Positions 21,022-31,049 of a stretch of DNA of 64,000 bases are shown here, in pieces (position 1 is the stretch's first letter; every line of letters begins with the position of its first letter). This DNA comes from Flectonema sp. DT1601 (taxonomy: Eukaryota > Euglenozoa > Diplonemea > Diplonemida > Diplonemidae), in contig OZ025780.1 in assembly GCA_964019425.1 (NCBI GenBank), positions 266,001 through 330,000 of the forward strand, given 5' to 3'. Made by a program: the position numbers and the translations under genes. The notes below the pieces were generated by a model. That model did not search any database, was not told the DNA's origin, and saw only the letters and a list, made by a program, of their open reading frames with translations.

Positions 21022-21434
21022 CGCAGGTAATATCGCAGAGAAGTGTAAGTTCCTCAGTATTTCGGCAAAGTGATTGCATGAAAACACGACGAACAACAGG
21101 GGGGTCAACAGCATGCCATTCAAACCCTGGTTAGATTTTATTGGTAGGTGCGTCAGTAGTGTTGTGCCAACAAAGGCCCTTTGCTCCTGCATGCTGGTTT
21201 TAAATTTTCTTCCCCTCTGTGAGGCATAGGCCTCAGGGTTTTTCTTCATCAGCTGGAAAACTGATTATCCGAAGAAAAACTCTGCAGCTCCGAGCTCCGA
21301 CTTGCAACTCTGATCTTTAACGTTTCTTGGAAACGTGTTTTTATTATTGGTGACCCTTGTTACCTCCCTCCCGCAATAGTTTTTATTAAATGGTAAATTT
21401 TCCATTTGCTAAAGCTGGCCAAAACCAACTTGGG

Positions 21435-22641
21435 AAATGTGTTGGCCACAGTTCTGATGAGGATGCGCCAGTATTTGTTAATCCATCGTCGGTGTGCCCC
21501 GATTCGCCACTTGACGAAGTATCTGACCCAAATGGGCGCAACACGTAAGGAACATAAAAGACATCGCAATAATACCTCTCCCGTGAAATCGTTGTACTCA
21601 GAAATGCAAAATTTTAACTTAGCAAAAAAATATTTTTTTTCAGACTGATATATCAGCTCCGGTGGTGAGAGGGTGCCAAAAGTAGGGTACACTTTTGGGC
21701 CACGGGTATCTGACAGTCCCTAAGTGTGAACCCGACCACTTTTCACAAGATATTTTATACTCAAAAAATGCAATTCCGTGTCTGGGAAGTGATTTTACTC
21801 ATCGCTAGTTTCAAAATCCCATATTTCCTTCACTAAAGGCCCCTCTTTGTAGGCTAACAGCCTCTTTGTAGGCTAAGGCCTTTGGCAACTTGTAGAGATT
21901 GATCTTCACACTGAGGAATTCCGACGCCAGAACGCGATTTACGCTGAAAAAACACAAGACCCAGGTGACAGTCTGGTGATCACCCTAGACTACAGCATTT
22001 CCAATGCCATCAGCAGGTACTTCGGACCCTTCAGAATACACACCCTTGTTTTCTGTCCTTCCCGAAGCAAACTGTAACAGTCTAAAATCTTTCTCTCTCT
22101 GGTATAACCAGTATCCTCACTTACCGAAAGACTAGTGATGGGAAGGTATTTATAGCCACATCCTCCGATGAGAAGAAGCACTTCGAAATAGACCGGGGCA
22201 CGGCCAGTACAAACTTCGAATGTACCGAAGGTTTCTAACAAACTTCCACTGACCCCTAATGGGAAGGCAATTATCGGGGATGCACATAACCCAGGTGGTG
22301 AAGAGAAGGCAGCCCAGATCGATGAAACCATCGAGGAGAATGAGTTGGTCAAGTCCATGAAGACCAAGAGGATACGCAAACTGGACCTCTTTACTAAGCT
22401 GCAAGAAGTTGAAGAGCAGAAGAAGAAGATAAAAAGAAAGGGGACACAGATACCCAAAAGGAAAAGAAAGCAGCGTCAGTGTAAGGGGTGCGGTGGGGTT
22501 GACCACGACTTGCGCAACTGCCTTAGATCAGAATTAGAAAGCAGCACCAGTAGCATCATTACCAGTAGTGACAGAATGTGTGCCAGTATCAGTAGTACCT
22601 GTGCTAGCAGCAGTACTTCCAGCACCCCCAGTGACGTGTAG
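21435..22641 (+). pseudogene. Transposon-type coding remnants with a CCHC zinc knuckle, copy 2
   Basis: Same content as the + strand remnants of copy 1, shifted by 3067 bases, including the Lys-rich piece and the CKGCGGVDHDLRNC knuckle ending at 22641. The pieces are again in more than one frame. Confidence 0.45.
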
Positions 22642-22675
22642 CAATTAAGAACTTCAGCAAAATCAATGGTTTTTA

Positions 22676-24341
22676 TTAACCCATTACAGGCAGGTAAAAC
22701 CCGGTTTTTTGACTTTTTTTGAAAAAAGAGCTAACAGGGAAAAGGGGTAGGGGGGCTCGGAAAGGTGATGTGACAAAGTGAGCCATTGCCTGCCCGTTAA
22801 AAATACACACACATTCACCACCTAAAGGGTGAACAGAACAAATGAAAACACCACCAAAGACAAAAATAAGCTCAGTTCTTACGACTCCCTGCGCCTCTTC
22901 AATTTTGATGTTGTTGTGAGTGCAGGGGGTCTTCCCCTTGTACATTCTTCCCGGGTAGCACCTCCCGACACAGAGGTGGTGGTATGGGACGCAAATGTTC
23001 TCCCCTTTGTAAGATTTAAGTGGTATTTGCCAAAACAGGGTGCAGGACACATAAAAACCTTACACCCCTGGCATCCATAAGTAGTCCTCACTCGAGTATT
23101 GTGATACTTACATTGTTTAGCAGCGCCAAATATTGATGGATAGTGCTCAATGGTGCTGAACATGTGTGAAAAGTGCGAACCCGAGTTGCATAGCGAGCTC
23201 CTCTACATACCGCATGTAGGTACCAGTATCCTTACCGCATTTCTTTTGAAGGGTAAACGTGTTGAACATTGAAACTTTCAGCAAGTAGTCGAAAACCTTT
23301 AGATGCCATCGTTTAGTTTGAAGGTTTCTGTTCGCCCTTCCCTTCACGCTATCCATCAGGTTAACACCTCCCATCGTTTTGGTGTACCTGTCTACTTGCA
23401 CGGTAGTTTGATCGGCACTTTTTCTTTTTTATTTCTCTTCCTAATCCAGCGACATCGACACAGTGCTCACATAAGGGAAGAGTACTGAAAAGATGCACAT
23501 CCTTTTAAGTCTCTCCACTTTATATGGTGGATGCCGTGCTTGACTGAAGGTAAGAAGCAGAAAGATTCTTCGGTCTTTCTTTCACTTCCGATTTGCTTAG
23601 TCGTCCCGGTCCAGACGACTCCTTCGGTTTTGTAACATCAACAGAACTCCCTTTCTGTTCCGTCAGGCTGTTCCAACACAGTGGAACCCTTTCGCTAACA
23701 TCAAAACAAGAAATGCGTATGACGAATTGAAATTGTCCCTTTATTATTATGGGGTTTAACAAGACTATGAACATAAGAAGCAGGAATGTGTTTGTTAGCA
23801 GTGTGGAAATTACGGAGAAAGTATTTCAGTTCACCAACTTCTAGTGACTTCATGGACGTCTCTTTGTCAATCGGGTAGGCAAGAGTGTGTCGAAATATCA
23901 TTTTAAGCACATGATCAGTGAAAATGAGTTGGATGCCTTCAATTCGCTCATTTCATTAAAGTCGCTCACACTCTGGGTAGGTCCTTTCCGTTTTTCCCTG
24001 GGGATTCTCTTGGTTTTGCCCCCCCACTTTGATACCTTTGCTGTGTTGCTGTCAGATGACGACTCCGATACAGAATCCATCATCATCAGACTTTCATAGG
24101 ACGCCGAACTTGTATCAATTTCAACAGGCACACGAAACTTCTTGTTAGGTGGTAAAATTTCGATTACTAGTTTTGAATTTCATGAATAAAAACACAGCGA
24201 ACCACGCCATCCCACCCAAGATTCGGCGCGAAACGGCCTCGATTACACCCCCCCTGGGTAGCGTTAGCCGGGTTTTCCCCTTAGCGAAAATAAAATTTCA
24301 AAATAACCACTGTAGTGGACCCCCCATCCTTAATGGGTTAA
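22676..24341 (-). mobile_element. piggyBac-like transposon with both termini, degenerate
   Basis: Left end TTAACCCATTACAGGCAGG at 22676; right end CATCCTTAATGGGTTAA finishing at 24341. These are inverted termini sharing TTAACCCATTA, with TTAA at both outer edges as piggyBac target duplications should be. The inside is 1666 bases, shorter than a full element (usually 2.3 kb or more). On the - strand an N-terminal piece is readable near 24131-23898 (acidic, Ser-rich), a middle piece at 23910-23701, then the MGGVNLMD block at 23401-23147 and the Cys/His C-terminus at 23163-22879. The pieces are in different frames and the central catalytic region is largely missing, so the element is non-autonomous. 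Confidence 0.82.
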
Positions 24342-25708
24342 AAAAAAAGCACGTCATTGTATTATCAGTACTGCCTATTAAGCACCTGGTCGAACTTAGT
24401 ATCACTACCATTCTCCTTATACTACAGGTAAGCTCTTAGGGAAAATATGGAATTTTGAAACTAGCGATGAGTAAAATCACTTCCCAGACACGGAATTGCA
24501 TTTTTTGAGTATAAAATATCTTGTGAAAAGTGGTCGGATTCACATTTAGGGACCGTCAGATACCCGTGGCCCAAAATTGTACCCTACTTTTGGCACGTTC
24601 TCTATTATCAGCTCCGGTGGTGTAAGGGTTAAAATAAAAAAAAATATGCAAAAATTGCTAGTTCGTAGCACATTACTAAATAAATTATGGTAGCGTTATC
24701 CAGAATTCAGTTAGAAAATCTGAAGGGGTTGCATAATCCAACAAACACACTCTGGGGGAGAAATTGCCCCACATTATGCGAAAGTCTTCGGCTCCCAGGC
24801 AGCAGGCAATTTTCCAGCAGAAATTCAGTTACAGCGACGCTTCTATGGCTGGCAAGTTCCAGTTAGATATAAGGGCGGCACCCTGTCACTTTGGATCGAT
24901 AACATGCCTGTCGTTGTGCACTTCGAAAGAAGCTAATTAGCAGTTCTATCTTCTACAATATTCAAGAACCTTCAGCTTTGATGTTACCGGTCATGTCAGC
25001 TAACAATCCAGCTGGCATTCGGACTGCTCACTCACATGGCTTTCTGCCATGCTCAGCCGATAGCGGTCAACTTACCTCACTTTGTGAAACTTTGTGTTAC
25101 AATTGCCCCCCACTTCGGTCTCATGACTTCCTTCTGCCTTTTGCTACTGCCTATCGGAAGACCCCTACCGGTACTGATGATTATTGCTGTTGCTGTTGAT
25201 GCATCTGTTTGTTGTTGCAGTTGGGCCAAATTTGATGACTAGTGCTACTACAACAAGACGGATGCAGGCTCATTCTGTGTTGAAGTTGCTATCGTTTTAG
25301 ATAAAAATCCATAGGAGCTCACTAAGTCATTATTAATTTTAGTATAGAAAAGTGAGATAAAAAGAAAGGGATTATCAAGAGTGCCTCTCCAACCTCCTAC
25401 ATGCCAAATTATTTCAAAAAACAACTCATGTTGTGTACCTGACTGAAAAAAGTTTAATACACCTTGGTATTATCTCATAGGCACACTACTCACAATTAAT
25501 CCTCTGGGGTACACACAACTACTATAAGACTCTCAAAGAGAAGGATAATTTGGCATTATGATGCCTTTGGGTGTTCCTTCATCCTGTCACAGAGGTGTTG
25601 TGCGCACTAACGGTTTAATGTAAGTTGCGGAGAACTCGCAGAACAGATTCAGCCTGCGAGCTCCGTCTTTGGGATTCGATTCCCAGTTAGAAATACAGTC
25701 AAAGTTTA
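24342..25708. other. Right part of convergent zone; 3' flank of selenoprotein gene
   Basis: 24445-24632 is an inverted, diverged copy of 18585-18760 (and 21650-21825). It ends outward in GGTGTAAGGGTTAA, another TTAA-type terminus. 24633-25560 shows no recognisable gene. 25621-25680 contains a strong hairpin (CGGAG..CTCGCAG paired with CTGCGAGCTCCG) in the presumed 3' UTR of the selenoprotein gene. Confidence 0.5.
24445..24632 (-). repeat. Inverted copy of a segment of the 3-kb unit, with TTAA-type end
   Basis: Reverse complement matches 18585-18760 through blocks such as TGCCAAAAGTAGGGTACA and CACAAGATATTTTATACTC. The outer edge TTAACCCTTACACCACCGG (reverse strand) looks like a second piggyBac-type terminus, different from TTAACCCATTA. 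Probably part of a related short element. Confidence 0.6.
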
Positions 25709-26335
25709 TTACAATTCCTCCTCAATAATGTTATCGTTGTCGCCCTCCAATTCAACAGGTTCAACCCCGCTCAGCTTACACTTTTCTTCGCAAGTGAAAG
25801 GATCCCGTACCTTGTTGGGGGTGTAGGCAACTTCAATTTCCGTGTCATCAATACAAATACACTTTCCACGGTGAGGGGTATCAACAGCGCTAGTGCAAGC
25901 TCTGTCCATCGGAAAATAAAAAAATCCTCTCTCCCCTTCTAATGACATTACTCTCCAGGCCTTACAGTATGAGGTGTGTGCGAATGGCTCTTCCACAAAC
26001 ACTGGTTCAACACCCTTTTCTATTCCTTGAGATTGTAGTAAATCAGTTATAAATGCCATGTCCTCCGCTCTTCCTTTAAATGTGTGCGCAGTTCTAACAA
26101 TATTATTATGCTTTCCCACCCAGTACAGTATTGGGAACGGTGCACCGGGTTTCCCCTTTACCTCAACAGCTGGATATTCCTTGGCGACCGAGTCTATAAA
26201 ACTCTTGATCACAGGGAATGCCTTCAAACGTCAGCCCATGCATGCCTCCAGCTTAGCAGCCACGATTACATCTTTCTGGCTTGCAGAAGCAAACACGAAA
26301 GGCAACACTGCAATAATCGCGAGAATGCGATTCAT
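25709..26335 (-). CDS. Probable selenoprotein, SELENOM/SEP15 family, UGA-encoded Sec
   Basis: Reading from ATG at 26335, the frame is open to TAA at 25709 except for one TGA at 26233-26231, giving 208 aa with residue 35 as Sec. Residues 1-19 (MNRILAIIAVLPFVFASAS) form a signal peptide. Then comes AAKLEACMGURLKAFPVIKS, where C-x-x-U matches the redox motif of SELENOM (CGGU), with the following hydrophobic pattern and VKSF-like helix of the thioredoxin-like SEP15/SELENOM fold. These proteins act as thiol-disulfide oxidoreductases in the ER. The C-terminus from about residue 120 is an added Cys-rich extension absent from known SELENOM, ending EEEL, a possible KDEL-like retrieval signal. Other genes here stop at TGA, so this UGA is not a general reassignment. 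A TTTAG acceptor-like site precedes the start by 7 bases. A standard SECIS was not found by eye. Confidence 0.75.
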
Positions 26336-26559
26336 AGTTTTACTAAAGGGGCTGCTGGTGAAGGAAATAGTAGAGTTTCTTGTTCTCAACTTTAATGATC
26401 TCATTCTCAAATCTTGGTCTTAGTGGGCCCACCACAACGCATGTTTTCTTGGTTAGCAGAATATAACATGCAGATACTGCAAAATAGTTTTGACCTCCTC
26501 TCGATGGCCTTGAATGAATTCAGACAAGGGAAAGTGTAAGGGGAAATAAGCTTCTAAAA

Positions 26560-27030
26560 TTAAGCTTTTTTCTCTTTATCCTTATCGTGTTCAAGGACAG
26601 TAAGAACCGCTATGATGCCTGTCCCAAGACCAATAAAGAAATATCCAACCTTCTCCAGAACATTGCTGGATTGTTTCACCTCTTCCGCCTCAACAGGGGC
26701 GAAGTCATCTGTTCGTTTCACGGCTGCAACGTGAGCAGCGTGCTCACATTGTGTAATACCATCCTTCTTACCACAGTCACAAACACCAACAACACTTCTT
26801 ACAGCTTGGGCATGGTGAGGGGCTTCCTCTGCCTCTTCCCAGACAGCTGCCTGTCCACACTTTTTACATGTGTCGTCTCGTACCGCCGAGCACACTAATG
26901 ATGAACAGATGAAGCATTCACAGTTCAGTTTCCTTAGCTCTCCATCAAATAGAAACCTCCCACACGCGCAGCGATATTTTTGAAGTGATTCTTCGTCGAC
27001 ACTGACGGGGGACCAGCTGTGCATCTTCAA
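26560..27030 (-). CDS. Cys-rich tail-anchored membrane protein, 156 aa
   Basis: Not recognised. The first 110 residues hold about twelve Cys in zinc-binding-like pairs (CACG, CECFIC, CKKC, CDCGKK) plus His clusters (APHHAQ, CEHAAH), suggesting one or two treble-clef or zinc-ribbon folds. A single hydrophobic helix near residues 127-146 (VGYFFIGLGTGIIAVLTVL) followed by a short Lys-rich tail predicts a C-terminal anchor with the zinc module in the cytosol. The start could be residue 1 or Met 3. It is 224 bases from the selenoprotein gene, on the same strand. Confidence 0.6.
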   Translation of the reverse strand: MKMHSWSPVSVDEESLQKYRCACGRFLFDGELRKLNCECFICSSLVCSAVRDDTCKKCGQAAVWEEAEEAPHHAQAVRSVVGVCDCGKKDGITQCEHAAHVAAVKRTDDFAPVEAEEVKQSSNVLEKVGYFFIGLGTGIIAVLTVLEHDKDKEKKA

Positions 27031-28100
27031 TTAACTTCCTGCTGGATTTAAGAAAAAATACTTCAAGGATTCAGTGTGGTCGTTGAAAACAAAACCTGTT
27101 CAGAAGTAAATGATATTTTCGAATGGAAAAGTCACGTTCAACTCTCCGAAGACTTGCATCAATTGCCACGTAGAAGTCAATACACAGACTGCACAAGACA
27201 ATTCCATGTGGGAGATGATGTTCAGCACAAGTAACAAATAGTTGAGTAACTGTAACTGGGTAACATAAAAAGATCAAAAAAAAGAAAAAAAAAAAAAAGA
27301 AATGGCCACGAGTGAAGCCAACAGAAAAACGAGTGCTGACAACATTTCACTTCACTGATAAACTTAAAAAAAAGAAAAAAAAAAAAAAAAAGAAAGAAAG
27401 AGGATATCACTTTACAGCGTATTGACAGGTACGTCAATACGATTTCCCGTTAGTTAGCTCAGGGCACCACGACCTTCACTCAGTCACAGTAAGCTGACAG
27501 TAGACTATAATATCACATCTTCTGCTCTCCTCTGCAATGGAGACAAACAAAACAAAAGATTTGCAAACAAATTGCTTCCTGGGGGAAAACAAGAACAAAA
27601 CGTAAGTATTTAAAAAAAAAAAAAACAAATCGAAAAACCGAGGAGTCGTTTAGGCTCTGATTGCGTGGAAAAATACTCATCGGCGTGCATCTCGCAATGC
27701 AGCCGCTTAGAATTTAAGAACTACTAACCGCATCACAAATTTGGAAATACAGTTTCTCAAAGAATTGAAAGATTTCTCAAGCAATGCGATCAAAAGTTGT
27801 TAAATATTTGTGCGCAAAGGGAGCAAATATAAAAAATAATAAAAAAAAAATCTTTTTTTTAAAAAACGCAACAAGTTCGATCAGAACCACGCTGGTCAGG
27901 GCCAAGGTCCAATGCGGGACACACGGAAAAGTAATAATAAAAATAAGAAAACAGGCTGGGCATTGTTTGGTTTTAAGCAGCAAATAGTGTTCTGCTCAAG
28001 ACTAATAACCTTAGAACTCAGACGCTCTTTCTTTCCTTTTCATTGAGAGTAGCCTGAAGTTCGTAATCGGTGTGAGTTCCATTCTTCTGATGAACAAAAC
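27031..28100 (-). other. Intergenic, homopolymer-rich
   Basis: About 1 kb with several A-runs broken by single G (for example 27276-27300 and 27366-27403). No credible gene was seen. The stretch just left of 27060 is the presumed 5' flank of the Cys-rich gene and includes TTCTTAAATCCAG. Confidence 0.45.
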
Positions 28101-30740
28101 TTATTGGTTCTTCCGTCTCTTCTTCTCCTCCTCCTCAACGAGGTCTTTGATTAGTTTCCATTTGTCAATTTGCTCCGAATTCGTCATATCGACAGCCTTG
28201 TTTGGAATCATACCATTCGGTTCCATTGCTAACAACATCGATACCTTACATTGTGTGTCATCGAGTGGTTCACATATCCAGCCGTACATCTGAACAGTTG
28301 CTCTTATGTATCCTTTAGCAGGAGGGCATTTCTTATGTGTTGTTGAGGCACCACACATGACAAATGCATAATCATTCCCGAATCCAGTTAGGTCAAATGG
28401 ATCACTGCGGACGGGTTTTTCAGGAGATTTAATTCCCCACTCAGCTGCTTCACTGGAGTTTAAGGTCCTCGACACTTCCACAGTGAGTGTGTCTCTGCAA
28501 GTGATGAATGGAATAGGAGACTTAAAGCTGGCATACACGACATTGCATCCAGGGGATTGGTCGATTTGCTTCAAATCTTTAAGGAGGTTGTCGTATTTCC
28601 TAGCGTTCGCGTCGTCACCCATGTAAGCTGCAAACGTCTCAGCTGAACACTTCATCACTCCACTGAATCGACCCGCTTCCGTAGTGCAGTAGCTAAATAA
28701 CGTTTTTTCATATTTGCAACCATCCTTATTTTGAGAAACAGTCCATCCCCGAAACTTATTTGCTTCCAACGTCTTGACAACACACTCGTGTAGATCGGAG
28801 GATGCCTTTACTTCTGTTCCGCTAGCTGGAGCTGGGGTTGCATCTGCCGCGTTGGCTTGCTTTTGCTCCTTCTCAACGAAGTCTCTGACGAGTTTCCATT
28901 TTACAATTTGCTCCGAATTTGTAATGTCAACAGCCTTGTTTGGAATCATACCATTCGGTTCCATTGCTAACAACATCGATACCTTACATTGTGTGTCATT
29001 GAGTGGTTCACATATCCAGCTGTACATCTGAACAGTTCCTCTTATGTATCCTTTAGCAGGAGGGCATTTCTTATTTTTTACTGAAATACCACCACACACG
29101 AAAACATAATCATTGCGAAGTCCAGTTAGCTCGTATGGATTACTGCGAGGAGGGGAATTCTTAGGATGTGCGAGACCCCACTCAGCAGCTTCGCTGGGAT
29201 TCAAGGTCCTTGACGTATCCTCTGTGAGCATATCTCTGCAGGTAATGAATGGGATAGGGGATTTGAAGGCCGCGTGTATTATATTCTTTTCTCCCTTTTC
29301 TTCAACTACTTTCAGTTCTTTAAGAAGAGTGTCGTATTTAATCGTATTGTCAAGATCAGAAATGAAAGTGGCAAACGTCTGTGAAGTGCAATTCATAACT
29401 CCACTAAACCTTCCAGACTCGGTACTGCAAAATTTAAAAGAAGTTTTTTCGTACTTACAGTCACCTTTATCTTGTGATACGGTCCATCCTTCAAACTTGT
29501 TAGCATCGAGGGCACGTACAAGACTTTTTGGAATTTCTTTAGAATTAGAGGGGGTCGTGACTTCGACCTCATTGTCTTCTTCTTCCACAGGCGGTGTTTT
29601 TTCAGAACCTCCACTTACGAGAGCGATTAAATTTAAAATAATAGATTCAGGGGCAATGACGCCATACGCTCGAGGATAGTTCATCATTAGAGGATACGAT
29701 GTGAACATATACCAAAATGCTACCAGCAGAATGTATCGAAAAGGTGGAAAGAGACCAAAGTAAGCAAGTGCTGACCAAGCTAAAAGACCCTGTGATAATC
29801 TCAAAGCTGAATCTTGTCTTTCCCAAGTGAGAATCTCAACAAAGAAATCACAAGTATCAGCAATCATTGTGCAAAGATTTTGTGTCATTTGCAGCTGTGC
29901 AGTTAGGTCGCTGAAGGCAGTCATCCACGCAAACGGGTTTGGATAATAATTTGCTTCTGAATCATCATAAACAGGCTCTCCATGAGGACCGTGTCTTGCC
30001 CTGTGAAGGTACCATTTGACCATAAGTACAAACATTACGAAGAAGAAGCACTGACTTAATAAATCATAAACACAAACGTATGTTATTAACGCCAATACAA
30101 AAGCAGACTCGTACGGACGATCCCACATAAAACGTTCGCTCAACCAGAACCAAGGAGTACATAAAATGAATAACCAATTCGATAATCGTGTGATCTCAAG
30201 TGTTAGACCGCCTGCTGTGAATGCAGTCGGAGGCCTTTCATCCAAAAGACTCAGACTTATGTCATCACTTCGAAGTAGCTGTCCGAGGGAAGAGTAGGTC
30301 CAGGACCATTTAACGTATACTTCTCCAAAGCTTTTGCCTTTCTTCTGTTGTGCGTCCCATACTTTTTGATCGTTGATGTTATCATCTCGTGGCTTTAAGG
30401 GAAGCCACAACTCTCCTGCAGATCCCTGGGTAGTGCCGACACCAATATCTATGGTAGCTGAACCCATAAAGGTTTCAGATCCGACAATGTTCGCTTTGTC
30501 CCAACATTCAAATCTCAAGGAACCGTTTTGTTTGTTAGTTCTCACTTGAAATGTTTTCCTCCAAACTGGATTGAGAGTTTGAAATTGCGACTTCGTCACC
30601 GTCGTATTCCCTTCGCTGTCTATCATTGGCGCCGCCAGTCCATCCGCACAGACTCTCACAAAAGGATCGCTGTACCCGGTGCTATCGGTTCCTAGAAGGT
30701 TTCTTCCTTGAATGACGATGACTTTCAGCCATCCCGACAT
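28101..30740 (-). CDS. C2 domain membrane protein with two START-like domains, 879 aa
   Basis: Residues 1-125 form a C2 domain starting GWLKVIVIQGRNLLGTDSTG with YSDPFVRV, the usual calcium/phospholipid-binding start. Hydrophobic segments follow at about 195-260 (NWLFILCTPWFWLSERFMW and an adjacent paired helix) and 315-355, giving roughly four membrane passes, similar in layout to C2-transmembrane proteins that tether membranes. The C-terminal half contains two tandem copies of a START-like lipid-binding domain (about 400-610 and 655-870). They share FITCRD, CPPAKGYIR, MLLAMEPNGMIPNKAVD and other blocks at high identity, so they arose by internal duplication. A contact-site lipid transfer role is a reasonable inference: the C2 domain docks, the membrane region anchors and the START domains carry lipid. 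No introns. Confidence 0.78.
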   Translation of the reverse strand: MSGWLKVIVIQGRNLLGTDSTGYSDPFVRVCADGLAAPMIDSEGNTTVTKSQFQTLNPVWRKTFQVRTNKQNGSLRFECWDKANIVGSETFMGSATIDIGVGTTQGSAGELWLPLKPRDDNINDQKVWDAQQKKGKSFGEVYVKWSWTYSSLGQLLRSDDISLSLLDERPPTAFTAGGLTLEITRLSNWLFILCTPWFWLSERFMWDRPYESAFVLALITYVCVYDLLSQCFFFVMFVLMVKWYLHRARHGPHGEPVYDDSEANYYPNPFAWMTAFSDLTAQLQMTQNLCTMIADTCDFFVEILTWERQDSALRLSQGLLAWSALAYFGLFPPFRYILLVAFWYMFTSYPLMMNYPRAYGVIAPESIILNLIALVSGGSEKTPPVEEEDNEVEVTTPSNSKEIPKSLVRALDANKFEGWTVSQDKGDCKYEKTSFKFCSTESGRFSGVMNCTSQTFATFISDLDNTIKYDTLLKELKVVEEKGEKNIIHAAFKSPIPFITCRDMLTEDTSRTLNPSEAAEWGLAHPKNSPPRSNPYELTGLRNDYVFVCGGISVKNKKCPPAKGYIRGTVQMYSWICEPLNDTQCKVSMLLAMEPNGMIPNKAVDITNSEQIVKWKLVRDFVEKEQKQANAADATPAPASGTEVKASSDLHECVVKTLEANKFRGWTVSQNKDGCKYEKTLFSYCTTEAGRFSGVMKCSAETFAAYMGDDANARKYDNLLKDLKQIDQSPGCNVVYASFKSPIPFITCRDTLTVEVSRTLNSSEAAEWGIKSPEKPVRSDPFDLTGFGNDYAFVMCGASTTHKKCPPAKGYIRATVQMYGWICEPLDDTQCKVSMLLAMEPNGMIPNKAVDMTNSEQIDKWKLIKDLVEEEEKKRRKNQ

Positions 30741-30759
30741 TTTCTATTTTCTAATGATG

Positions 30760-30761
30760 CT
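30760..30761 (-). promoter_or_regulatory. Candidate splice acceptor before C2/START gene
   Basis: On the - strand TAAATTCCCTTCAG ends 19 bases before the start codon. Confidence 0.45.
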
Positions 30762-31049
30762 GAAGGGAATTTATTTTACTAATTTAAGTTAACTATTTAA
30801 CGTTGAACTCAAAATCTGTAACATCAGTTGACTGTCTTACCTGAATAATAAATTCAAGACTTTTATTAAATTAAAAGTACTCCTCCACCAACATGTTACT
30901 TCAGCAAATACGTCTAAAGGGAGGTCCGCCAGGATAGATAACAGGGCGGTCATTCTCAGCAGAAAATAGGATGAAGAGAACGTGAATTCAAATAAAGAAG
31001 GAAAAAGAATGAATGAAAAGGCCTAAAGACCCCTAATATTATTACTTAC
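30762..31049 (-). other. Intergenic spacer
   Basis: Short spacer between the helicase stop and the C2 gene. A consensus donor-like GTAAGTAA directly follows the helicase stop codon (31049-31042), so a 3' UTR intron or alternative splice is possible. No gene seen. Confidence 0.4.

Larger units (their letters stand above)
17958..23609. repeat. Tandem duplication, unit about 3.07 kb
   Basis: 17958-20541 and 21024-23609 are almost identical, at a constant offset of 3067-3068 bases. Only a handful of differences were noticed (for example GTGGAGAATG versus GAGGAGAATG near 19267/22334, and one extra G near 22929). The two are separated by a copy of the left part of the retroelement fragment (20541-21021). 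The near-identity implies a very recent duplication, ongoing conversion, or an assembly artefact. Each copy carries a piggyBac-like 3' transposase region on - and a zinc-knuckle coding remnant on +. Confidence 0.85.

Noticed and set aside
25441-25470. ATGA...AA pattern on - as a SECIS core
   Set aside because: The flanking bases give only a short, mismatched stem with a 2-base loop, which cannot form the required apical loop.
25606-25690. tRNA-Sec-like reading on + (TCA in a loop, CTAAC/GTTAG ends)
   Set aside because: The spacing of D-arm, anticodon arm and T-arm does not fit a tRNA, and the dominant fold is one long hairpin.
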